From: Lysobacter capsici
GTDB taxonomy: Bacteria > Pseudomonadota > Gammaproteobacteria > Xanthomonadales > Xanthomonadaceae
NCBI RefSeq assembly: GCF_018732085.1
Contig: NZ_CP076103.1
Span: 62,001 to 126,000 of the forward strand
DNA: 64,000 nt
Direction: 5' to 3'
Below are positions 43,066 to 50,416 of the stretch, one piece after another. Below the pieces are notes generated by a model, which was not told the origin of the DNA, did not search any database, and saw nothing but the letters and a program-made list of their open reading frames with translations. The translations under genes and the position numbers were made by a program. Position 1 is the stretch's first letter. Every line of letters begins with the position of its first letter.

Positions 43066-44906
43066 GCCTGCTCGAAGCGCTGCATCGCGAAGGCAGCCTG
43101 CGCACGGTCGATCATGCGTTCGCGCAGGCGCTGCGCCGGCTCGACCGCGACACGCCCGACGCGGTGCTCGCCGCCGCCGCGCTGGCCTCGCAGGCGATCG
43201 CGCGCGGCCATGCCGCGTTCGATCCGCGCAGTCCGCAGTGGCTCAGCGAAGCGACCACCGACTGGCCCGATCCGGAGCAATGGCTCGCGCTGCTGGCCGA
43301 TTCGCGCTGGGTCGCCACGCCCGCGCCCGGCATCGCCGCGAGCGCGCATGCGCCGTTGGTGCTCGAACGCGGCCTGCTGTATCTGCGCCGTTATCGCGAG
43401 TACGAACGCCGTCTCGCCGACGGCCTGCGTCGGATCGCCGCGTTCGCGCCGCCGCCGACCGACCTGGCCGCGCTGGCGCCGTTGTTCGCCATCCTGTTTC
43501 CGAACGCACGCGACGACGACCGCCAGGCGCGCGCGGCCGCCTTGGCCTTGCTGCAATCGCTGCTGCTCGCCACCGGCGGCCCCGGCACCGGCAAGACCAC
43601 CACGATCGCGCGGGTGCTGCTGCTGTTGATCGCGCAGGCGCGCCTCGACGGCGTCAGCGCGCCGCGCATCGCGCTGGCCGCGCCGACTGGCCGCGCCGCC
43701 GAACGCATGGCCGAAAGCCTGCGCGCGGCGGCGTTGCGATTGAGCGCGCTCGACGGCATCGACCCGAGCCTGTGCGAGGCCTTGCCGACCCAGGCCAGCA
43801 CCTTGCACCGCCTGCTCGGCAGCGTGCCCGACAGCCCGCGCTTCCGTCACGACGCGCGCAATCCGCTGGCGTTCGACGTGATCGTGGTCGACGAAGCCTC
43901 GATGGTCGACCTGCCGTTGATGTGCAAACTGGTCGAGGCGGTGCTGGCCGGCGCGCGCCTGATCCTGCTCGGCGACCGCGATCAGCTGCCCTCGGTGGAA
44001 GCCGGCGACGTGCTCGCGGCGATCGTCGATGCGGCCGGCGACGACGACGGTCTGCCGGCATCGTTGGCCGATTCCTTGCGACCGCTGCTCGGCGAGATCG
44101 CGATCCAGGCCGACCCGGCGCCGTTGAGCGCCTACCGCGTGCATCTGCGTCGCGGCTACCGTCAGGCCGAGAGCCTGGATCTGGCGCCGCTGGCCGAAGC
44201 CACCCGCGCCGGCGACGCCGACACCGTGCTGGCCTTGCTGCGCAGCGGGACATTGGCCGGCGTGCAGTTCCACGAAGACATGCACGATCCCTTGGCCGGC
44301 GCCGGCCGCGACTGGCTGCTGCCGGCGTGGCGCGCGCTGGCCGCGATCGACGATCCGCTCGAAGCACTGCAGGCCGCCGCGCGGCTGCGCCTGCTGACCG
44401 CGCTGCGCGACGGCGGCCAGGGCGCGGCGCCGTTGAACGCGCGCATCGAAGAAGCGCTGGCCGGCGTGCATCGTCCGACGTATTTCCACGGCCGCCTGCT
44501 GCTGATCACCGAAAACAGCTATCGCCACGGCCTGTTCAACGGCGACATCGGCATCTGCCTGCGGCCGCGCGACGCCGACGGCCGCGAACTGGCCACCGCG
44601 GCGACCGTCGCCTGGTTCGCCGGCGGCAGCGAAGGCGTGCGCCCCTTCCATCCCTCGGCCTTGCCCGCGCACAGCGGCGCGTTCGCGATGACCGTACACA
44701 AGGCGCAGGGCTCGGAGTTCGACGCGGTCTGGCTGCAACTGCCGCGCCAGGACGCGCGCCACCTGTCGCGCGAACTGCTCTACACCGGCATGACCCGCGC
44801 CCGCCACGAGCTGCACATCGCCGGCAGCGAAGCGGTGCTGCGGCTGGCGCTGTCGCGGCATGCGGCGCGGGTGTCGGGGTTGGCGTGGCGGTTGGCGGAG
44901 CGATAG
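43062..44906 (+). CDS. recD: Exodeoxyribonuclease V subunit alpha (RecD)
   Basis: The 614-residue helicase shows Walker A GGPGTGKTTT (residues 172-181), AAPTGRAAERM, DVIVVDEASMVDLPLM, LGDRDQLPSVEAGDVL, and the late motifs TVHKAQGSEFDAVWL and LYTGMTRARHEL. The N-terminal RecB-interacting domain (~130 residues) is present. It is the last gene of recCBD; its start overlaps the recB stop (43062-43065). No terminator hairpin was seen after it. Confidence 0.97.
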   Translation: MSLLEALHREGSLRTVDHAFAQALRRLDRDTPDAVLAAAALASQAIARGHAAFDPRSPQWLSEATTDWPDPEQWLALLADSRWVATPAPGIAASAHAPLVLERGLLYLRRYREYERRLADGLRRIAAFAPPPTDLAALAPLFAILFPNARDDDRQARAAALALLQSLLLATGGPGTGKTTTIARVLLLLIAQARLDGVSAPRIALAAPTGRAAERMAESLRAAALRLSALDGIDPSLCEALPTQASTLHRLLGSVPDSPRFRHDARNPLAFDVIVVDEASMVDLPLMCKLVEAVLAGARLILLGDRDQLPSVEAGDVLAAIVDAAGDDDGLPASLADSLRPLLGEIAIQADPAPLSAYRVHLRRGYRQAESLDLAPLAEATRAGDADTVLALLRSGTLAGVQFHEDMHDPLAGAGRDWLLPAWRALAAIDDPLEALQAAARLRLLTALRDGGQGAAPLNARIEEALAGVHRPTYFHGRLLLITENSYRHGLFNGDIGICLRPRDADGRELATAATVAWFAGGSEGVRPFHPSALPAHSGAFAMTVHKAQGSEFDAVWLQLPRQDARHLSRELLYTGMTRARHELHIAGSEAVLRLALSRHAARVSGLAWRLAER

Positions 44907-45082
44907 CGACGGTAGTTGCGTAATGGATCAGCAGGGCGCATAGAACCGCGCTCGGGGCTAAGATCGACCATGCTGGTCATGATTGGGCAAGCGAATTGAA
45001 TGGACGGAGCGCTCTACAACGCGGCGGTCGTGGATTCGCAGGCTGCCAGGCAATGGGATGCACACATCACAAGGGGTGAAAA

Positions 45083-45886
45083 ATGGCGGCAATTCCGAAG
45101 AAGGTTTCAGAACGGCTGGTCGCGGGCCTGAAGCGATATCAGCCCATTCTTTCAGCAGCCAAGGCGCGTGATGTCGGTGAAGCCGATACGGTAACCATCA
45201 TCAAGGACATGTTGGCGGATGTTTTCGGATACGACAAATACTCGGATGTCACCTCCGAGCATTCGATTCGCGGAACGTTCTGCGATCTCGCCATAAAGAT
45301 CGACAATCAGCTGCAGACGCTGATTGAAGTCAAGGCAATCGGTCTTGAGCTGAAGGATCAGCACGTCAAGCAGGCCATCGACTACGCGGCAAATCAAGGC
45401 GTGGATTGGGTGTTGCTCACCAATGGCATCACCTGGCGCGTGTATCACTTGGTCTTCGCCAAGCCGATCGATCAGGAGTTGGTGCTGGAGATCGATTTCT
45501 GCGCATTGAGTCCCCGCCTGGAAAGCGATATCGAACTTCTGTATCTGTGGTGCAAGGAAGGCTGGCAACGTTCGATGCTGGGCGAATATCACATTCAGAA
45601 GCAGGCGCTGTCGCGCTTCTTCGTGGGGGCGATGCTCCAGACCGATGCGGTGATCGATGTCGTTCGGCGCGAACTCAGGCGTGTGTCGCCGGATGTCCGT
45701 ATCGACAGCGATCAGATCAGGGATGTATTGATCAAAGAAGTGATCAAGCGCGAGGTGATGGAAGGGGAAAAGGCGGACGAAGCCCGAAAGAAGATCATGA
45801 AGGCGGCGAACAAGGCGTTGCGCGCCACCCCGGTCAAGTCCGCAAAGGGCAAGAATGCCGCCGAGGATCAGCCGGCTTCGGATTGA
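45083..45886 (+). CDS. Stand-alone type I restriction HsdR N-terminal-like nuclease domain protein
   Basis: The 267-residue protein has an HSDR_N-like fold: EADTVTIIKDMLADVFGYDKY, followed by GTFCDLAIKIDNQLQTLIEVKAIG. D68 and E82-x-K84 make a complete PD-(D/E)xK nuclease site, followed by QAIDYAANQGVDWVLLTNGITWRVY. There is no helicase domain, and no hsdM or hsdS gene nearby. A C-terminal ~80 residues are helical, then Lys/Ala-rich. Base composition is clearly lower in GC than the flanking genes, suggesting transfer. A good ribosome-binding site (AAGGGG) precedes the ATG. Function is probably DNA cleavage in defence or repair, but this is inference. Confidence 0.85.
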   Translation: MAAIPKKVSERLVAGLKRYQPILSAAKARDVGEADTVTIIKDMLADVFGYDKYSDVTSEHSIRGTFCDLAIKIDNQLQTLIEVKAIGLELKDQHVKQAIDYAANQGVDWVLLTNGITWRVYHLVFAKPIDQELVLEIDFCALSPRLESDIELLYLWCKEGWQRSMLGEYHIQKQALSRFFVGAMLQTDAVIDVVRRELRRVSPDVRIDSDQIRDVLIKEVIKREVMEGEKADEARKKIMKAANKALRATPVKSAKGKNAAEDQPASD

Positions 45887-45916
45887 TCCGTTGTGTGTCG
45901 AACGGTTTGCGGCCGA

Positions 45917-45947
45917 TTCGCTCCGTCCTTGGCAAGGACGGAGCGAA
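45917..45947. terminator. Perfect 14-bp hairpin between convergent genes
   Basis: TTCGCTCCGTCCTT and its exact complement flank a GGC loop, 30 bases after the nuclease gene stop and 37 bases before the end of the convergent lysR gene. No T tract follows on either side, so termination would be bidirectional but atypical. Confidence 0.6.
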
Positions 45948-45983
45948 CACCTCGACGGTCACTGCATACGTCGAGGCGATTGA

Positions 45984-47147
45984 TTACACCAACGCCGCAT
46001 CCTCATCGCTCGGCGTATCGTCCTTGCGTTCGACGACCTCCTCGCTACGCTTGACCCCGCGCGCGGGCGCCTTCGCCGCGCGCTTGTCGACCGCCTCGGT
46101 GATCGCCTCGATCGCTTCGACCACCGGCACGGCGATGGTGCGCGGTTCGCTGGCCGCTTCCTTCGCCAAACCATGCGCCATCGCCGCTTCGGCTTCTTCG
46201 GAGGCCTTGCGGAAGCGCTTGGCGTCCGGGCACAGCACCTGCATGTAGTCGGCGTCGAAGTTCAGGCGTTCGACTAGGAAGTCGACGAACGCGCGCACCT
46301 TCGGCGATTGCACCTGGCCGCGCGGGAACACCGCGTTGAACTCGTATTCCGGCCCGGTCCAGCCCGCGAGCACGCGCTGCACGTAGCCTTGTTCGGCGAA
46401 GGCCTTGACGGTGACGTCGGCCGCGAGCATCAGCGCTTCGCCGCACAGCAGCGCGCCGCGCAAGGGGCCGGGGTCGTTGGCGACCATGACCGGGTCGATC
46501 ACGTAATCGACGTTGCGTTCGCCGTCGCTGAGCGTCCACACGTACTCGTTGTTGCGCCGCGACTTGGGCATCGCCAGGGTGCGGTGATGGCGCAGGTCGT
46601 CGGGGTGCAGCGGTTCGCCGTGACGGGCGAGGTAGTTCGGGCTGGCGTAGATCTGGGTGCGGAAGATCGCCAGCCGGCGCGCGATCAGGTTGGAGTCGGG
46701 CAGCTCGCCCACGCGCAGGGCGACGTCGATGCCCTTGTCGATCATGTCGACGGTTTCGTTGCTCAGGTTCATCTCCACCCGCACTTCCGGATGGCGCGCG
46801 TGGAACTCGCCGAGCAGCGGCGCGATCCAGGTGATGCCGACCGAGTACGGCGCGGTGATGCGCAACCAGCCGCGCGGGCCGCCCTGCAATTGGCCGACCG
46901 CGCTTTCGGCTTCGGCCAGTTCGCGGGCGATGCGCTGGCAGTGTTCGAAATACAGGTTGCCGGCCTCGGTCAGGCCGAGCTTGCGGGTCGTGCGATGCAG
47001 CAGCTGCGCGCCCAGGCGGGTTTCCAGTTCCTGCACCTTGCGGCTGACCGTGGTCTTGGGCAGGCGCAGCGCGCGCGCTGCGGAAATGAAGCTGCCGGCT
47101 TCGACCACCTTCACGAAGATCAGGGTGTCGTTGAGATCGTGAGCCAT
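45984..47147 (-). CDS. LysR-type transcriptional regulator with C-terminal extension
   Basis: The N-terminal 65 residues form the LysR winged helix (DTLIFVKVVEAGSFISAARAL, then VSRKVQELETRLGAQLLHRTTRKLGLTEAG). Residues ~90-300 are the substrate-binding domain (GWLRITAPYSVGITWIAPLL, then EVRVEMNLSNETVDMIDKGIDVALRVG), typical of the CrgA/AaeR-like group. The protein is 387 residues, about 80 longer than usual, because of an acidic and Ala/Lys-rich tail after residue ~305. It is divergent from the efflux operon starting at 47684, an arrangement like mexT-mexEF-oprN, so it probably controls that operon. Confidence 0.93.
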   Translation of the reverse strand: MAHDLNDTLIFVKVVEAGSFISAARALRLPKTTVSRKVQELETRLGAQLLHRTTRKLGLTEAGNLYFEHCQRIARELAEAESAVGQLQGGPRGWLRITAPYSVGITWIAPLLGEFHARHPEVRVEMNLSNETVDMIDKGIDVALRVGELPDSNLIARRLAIFRTQIYASPNYLARHGEPLHPDDLRHHRTLAMPKSRRNNEYVWTLSDGERNVDYVIDPVMVANDPGPLRGALLCGEALMLAADVTVKAFAEQGYVQRVLAGWTGPEYEFNAVFPRGQVQSPKVRAFVDFLVERLNFDADYMQVLCPDAKRFRKASEEAEAAMAHGLAKEAASEPRTIAVPVVEAIEAITEAVDKRAAKAPARGVKRSEEVVERKDDTPSDEDAALV

Positions 47148-47589
47148 GGGGAATGGCCTCCTTGGTAGAGATCGAAACTAGCGGCGCGAGTCGGCGACGG
47201 CTGCGCAGGTTCGCTTCGAAGGCGGAACGAAAGAAAGAGGGTCGATTGCGGGGACGGCGGAGCGGAAGCGGTTACGGCAGCGGCGGCGAGCCGGTGAGTC
47301 GACAAGCCAAAGCAGGGGAATCCGGATATCGCGCCGGCGCGGCCGCCGGTTCAATGCAGGGCGATGGATCGCTGTCCGTGGCGTGGCGCCCGCCGGTTCC
47401 GACCGGCCTGGTGTGGGGTGACGCGTGTCATCGATGTCCGCTGATCCCGGCCACTGCCGCCGCGGCCTGCGCAGGCCGACAGTGTCGCGGTCGATGGTAT
47501 CGATGGCTCTGGATCGCCCCGGTTTGCTTCTCGATCCCTTCTGGTTAGGGGGCCGTGCCGGGGCTTTCAAGGGGGTGATCGGGATATTG

Positions 47590-47645
47590 GACCGTTGCCG
47601 GGACAATTATTCCCTTAATCCATGGCTAATCAAGTGCTGTTCCCA
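47590..47645 (+). promoter_or_regulatory. AT-rich candidate promoter/operator of the efflux operon
   Basis: Within the otherwise GC-rich 536-base gap between lysR and the DUF2798 gene, the stretch GGGACAATTATTCCC (47600-47614) is an interrupted palindrome followed by TTAATCC and TGGCTAATCA. This is the only AT-rich block before the operon and has the T-N11-A symmetry that LysR proteins bind. Exact -35/-10 boxes cannot be assigned. The rest of 47148-47589 shows no gene or repeat. Confidence 0.4.
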
Positions 47646-47683
47646 TCTCTACTCTGTGCCGCAGATCGATGGAGTCCCCCGCC

Positions 47684-47965
47684 ATGTTGACCCCCCGCCA
47701 AGCCCGTTTCGCCTTTCTACCTTTGATGCTGGTGGCCATGTCCGCCCTGATCGGGCTGGCCGTGGTCGTTTTCCGACAGGGCCTTTCCCAGGGCCCGGAA
47801 GAAGCCTGGATGCTGGCCTGGGTGCTGGCCTTCACCATCGCCCTGCCCGCGGCGATGCTGTTGATGCCGGCGGTCAGCGCCGTGCTCAGCTACTACACCC
47901 GGGATGACAAGCGTCACGCGATCATCCCGCGAGTGGGAGAAAAAGTCCCGGGAGCGGGACAATGA
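47684..47965 (+). CDS. DUF2798 family small membrane protein
   Basis: The 93-residue protein (ATG at 47684; an ATG 5 codons upstream is possible) has two membrane helices: FAFLPLMLVAMSALIGLAVV and AWVLAFTIALPAAMLLMPAV. It carries the RFAFLPLM...S pattern and the W-x(n)-P-x-A second-helix motif of DUF2798 proteins. It is the first gene of the efflux operon and overlaps the next start by ATGA (47962-47965). Function is unknown; a role in membrane adaptation to the pump is speculative. Confidence 0.85.
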   Translation: MLTPRQARFAFLPLMLVAMSALIGLAVVVFRQGLSQGPEEAWMLAWVLAFTIALPAAMLLMPAVSAVLSYYTRDDKRHAIIPRVGEKVPGAGQ

Positions 47966-48936
47966 AAGCTCCACTGGTTGTACTCGGTGCCACCGGCGGC
48001 GTCGGCCGCGGGGTCGTGCAGGCGGCGATCGACAGCGGTCGCCCGGTGATCGCGGTCGCTCGCCAGAACAGCGAACTCAAGGCGCTCAAGGCCGGCTACC
48101 CCCACGCCGACCTGACCACGATCGCGGGCTCGGTCAGCAGCGACGCCGCCGGCGCCAAGCTCGCGCGTGCCCTGCGCAAGCTCGACCGGCCGCTGGCGGG
48201 CGTGGTCGCCGCGGTCTGCGGCGGCGCCGAGCGCGGCCGCCTGCTCGACAACCCGGCCGACTTCCTGCGCCGCAAGCTCGACGAGGATCTCCTCCCCCAC
48301 CTCGCCGCGGCGCGCCACCTGTTGCCCTTGCTGGCGCAATACGACCGTGGCGGCACCTACGTGCTGATCGGCGGTCCCGGCAGCGAGCACCCGTGGGCCG
48401 GTTACGGCCACCGCTCGATCGGCGCGGCCGCGCTGCGCATGCTCGCGCGCGTGCTGCACGACGAAGCGCGTCAGCTGGCCGTGCGCGTGCAGCTGCTCGC
48501 GGTCGACTCGCCGGTGTGCACCGAGTTCAACCAACGCCATTCCTGCCCCGAATGGCCCAGCGCGCTGTCGGTCGGCCAGCGCGTGATGGCGCTGATCGAT
48601 CACGAAGTCAGCGGCGAGCTGCCGCGCGCGATCGTGCCGTACGCGCTGCGCCAGCCCCCACCGGAACTGCCGCCGCGCAGCGCCGCGCGGCTCCCCCCTT
48701 CGCCCGCCAGCGCCCTCGCCAGCCCGCCCCGTCCCGACGCCGATTCGTATTCCACCACTACCAGCCGCACCAGCACGCCCAAGACGATCACGGCCACAAC
48801 GGCTTCCAGCGATGCGTGTCCGCAAGATCCGGGCAGCCCCGCCGACGAAAAAACGCAACGCTGTCTGCAGGACGCGCGCGCATTGCTCAAGTCGTTGACC
48901 ACGAATAATCCCAAACAGGAACCCACCCCCCGATGA
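47962..48936 (+). CDS. SDR-like NAD(P)-binding protein with atypical active site
   Basis: The 324-residue protein starts with the Rossmann motif LGATGGVGRGVVQAA and follows the short-chain dehydrogenase layout to about residue 225. The catalytic YxxxK is not intact: the expected position reads HPWAGYGHRSIGAAALRML, with serine/arginine in place of lysine, so it may be a binding protein rather than a dehydrogenase. The last ~95 residues are Pro/Ser/Thr-rich and disordered-looking. It overlaps the DUF2798 and adaptor genes by ATGA at both ends, so it belongs to the efflux operon. Confidence 0.8.
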   Translation: MKAPLVVLGATGGVGRGVVQAAIDSGRPVIAVARQNSELKALKAGYPHADLTTIAGSVSSDAAGAKLARALRKLDRPLAGVVAAVCGGAERGRLLDNPADFLRRKLDEDLLPHLAAARHLLPLLAQYDRGGTYVLIGGPGSEHPWAGYGHRSIGAAALRMLARVLHDEARQLAVRVQLLAVDSPVCTEFNQRHSCPEWPSALSVGQRVMALIDHEVSGELPRAIVPYALRQPPPELPPRSAARLPPSPASALASPPRPDADSYSTTTSRTSTPKTITATTASSDACPQDPGSPADEKTQRCLQDARALLKSLTTNNPKQEPTPR

Positions 48937-50153
48937 GCACTCGCAACTCTCCCGCCCGCTCCGGCCGACCCGGCCTCGGGCTCTCGCTGCTCGCGTTGAC
49001 CGCGAGCGTCGTCATCGCCCTGGCCGCCGTGGGTTGCGGCAGCCAGGCCGCCACCCCCGAAGCCGGCGCGCCGCCGCCGCCGGAAGTCAGCGTCGCCCAG
49101 GTGCTGAGCAAGCAGGTGCGCCAGTGGGACGACTTCACCGGCCGCGTCAGCGCGGTGGAATCGGTCGAACTGCGCGCCCGCGTCAGCGGCTACGTCGATC
49201 GCGTCGCGTTCAAGGAAGGCCAGGAGGTCAAGAAGGGCGACCTGCTGTTCGTGATCGATCCGCGCCGTTACCGCGCCGAGCTCAACCGCGCCCAGGCCCA
49301 GCTGGAACAGGCGCGCGCCGAAGCGCGCCTGGCCCAGACCCAGGACAAGCGCGCGCAGACCCTGGTCGAAGCCAAGGCGATCTCGCGCGAAGAAGCCGAG
49401 ACCCGCCGCGCCGCCACCACCCAGGGCGACGCCGCGGTGCGCGCGGCCGAAGCCGCGGTGGCCTCGGCGCAGCTGGATCTGACCTTCAGCGAAGTGCGCT
49501 CGCCGATCGACGGCCGCGCCGGCCGCGCCATGGTCACCGTCGGCAATCTCGCCACGGCCGACACCACGGTGCTGACCTCGGTGGTGTCGCAGAACCCGAT
49601 GTACGTCTACTTCGAAAGCGACGAACAGACCTACCTGCGCTACAACGAACTGGCGCGCAAGGGCCAGCGCGAAGGCAACAAGAACCCGGTCCGCATCGGC
49701 CTGGCCAGCGAAACCGGCTACCCGCACGAGGGCACGGTCGACTTCACCGACAACCAGGTCGATCCGACCACCGGCACCATCCGCGCCCGCGCGGTGGTCG
49801 ACAACGCCGACCGCATCTTCACCCAGGGCCTGTTCGCGCGCGTGCAGCTCGAGGGCAGCGCCGAGTTCAAGGCCATGCTGGTCGACGACAAGGCGGTGCT
49901 GACCGACCAGGACCGCAAGTACGTGTACGTGCTCGGCGCCAAGAACGAAGCGGTGCGCAAGGACGTGGTGCTCGGCCGCATGATCCAGGGCCTGCGCGTG
50001 GTCGAATCGGGCCTGGCGCCGACCGACAAGGTCATCGTCCACGGCGTGCAGAAGGTGTTCTTCCCGGGCATGCCGGTGTCGCCCAAGACCATCGCCATGG
50101 GCGCCGCGGCGCCGGTGCCGACGGCGCCGGGCGCGGCGGCCGGGGCTTTGTAA
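48933..50153 (+). CDS. RND efflux periplasmic adaptor lipoprotein (MexE/AcrA-like)
   Basis: The 406-residue precursor has a signal peptide with lipobox AVGC (C35). Next come the lipoyl and hairpin regions (RVSGYVDRVAFKEGQEVKKGDLLFVID, then a coiled coil LNRAQAQLEQARAEARLAQ), the return half (LTFSEVRSPIDGRAGRA) and beta-barrel and membrane-proximal domains (EGTVDFTDNQVDPTTGTIRARA, a MexE/AcrA signature). It bridges the inner-membrane pump at 50417 to the outer-membrane channel at 53580. The start overlaps the SDR stop by ATGA. A family C repeat lies in the 263-base gap before the pump gene. Confidence 0.96.
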   Translation: MSTRNSPARSGRPGLGLSLLALTASVVIALAAVGCGSQAATPEAGAPPPPEVSVAQVLSKQVRQWDDFTGRVSAVESVELRARVSGYVDRVAFKEGQEVKKGDLLFVIDPRRYRAELNRAQAQLEQARAEARLAQTQDKRAQTLVEAKAISREEAETRRAATTQGDAAVRAAEAAVASAQLDLTFSEVRSPIDGRAGRAMVTVGNLATADTTVLTSVVSQNPMYVYFESDEQTYLRYNELARKGQREGNKNPVRIGLASETGYPHEGTVDFTDNQVDPTTGTIRARAVVDNADRIFTQGLFARVQLEGSAEFKAMLVDDKAVLTDQDRKYVYVLGAKNEAVRKDVVLGRMIQGLRVVESGLAPTDKVIVHGVQKVFFPGMPVSPKTIAMGAAAPVPTAPGAAAGAL

Positions 50154-50228
50154 CCACCGATGACGGACGCGCCGCGGCTTGAACGCCGCGGCGACGCTCG
50201 AACAGCAAGAAACCGCGAAGCCCCACCC

Positions 50229-50313
50229 CGTCATTCCCGCGAACCCGGGAATCCAGGGCCTTTCGGGCGAGAACGTTTGAAGTCTCTGGATTCCCGCGTT
50301 CGCGGGAATGACG
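50229..50313. repeat. Family C repeat inside the efflux operon
   Basis: CGTCATTCCCGCGAACCCGG and the mate TTCCCGCGTTCGCGGGAATG enclose CCAGGGCCTTTCGGGCGAGAACG. It lies between the adaptor gene and the pump gene, which are otherwise one transcription unit. Confidence 0.85.
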
Positions 50314-50416
50314 GGCCAAAACAAACGCACTCACAAGGTTTCCGTAATCAAGGCCCGCGCCCCCACGGCGCAGGCCGGGGACTCATGCGGCCAAACACCG
50401 CACCAAGGAATCCGTC

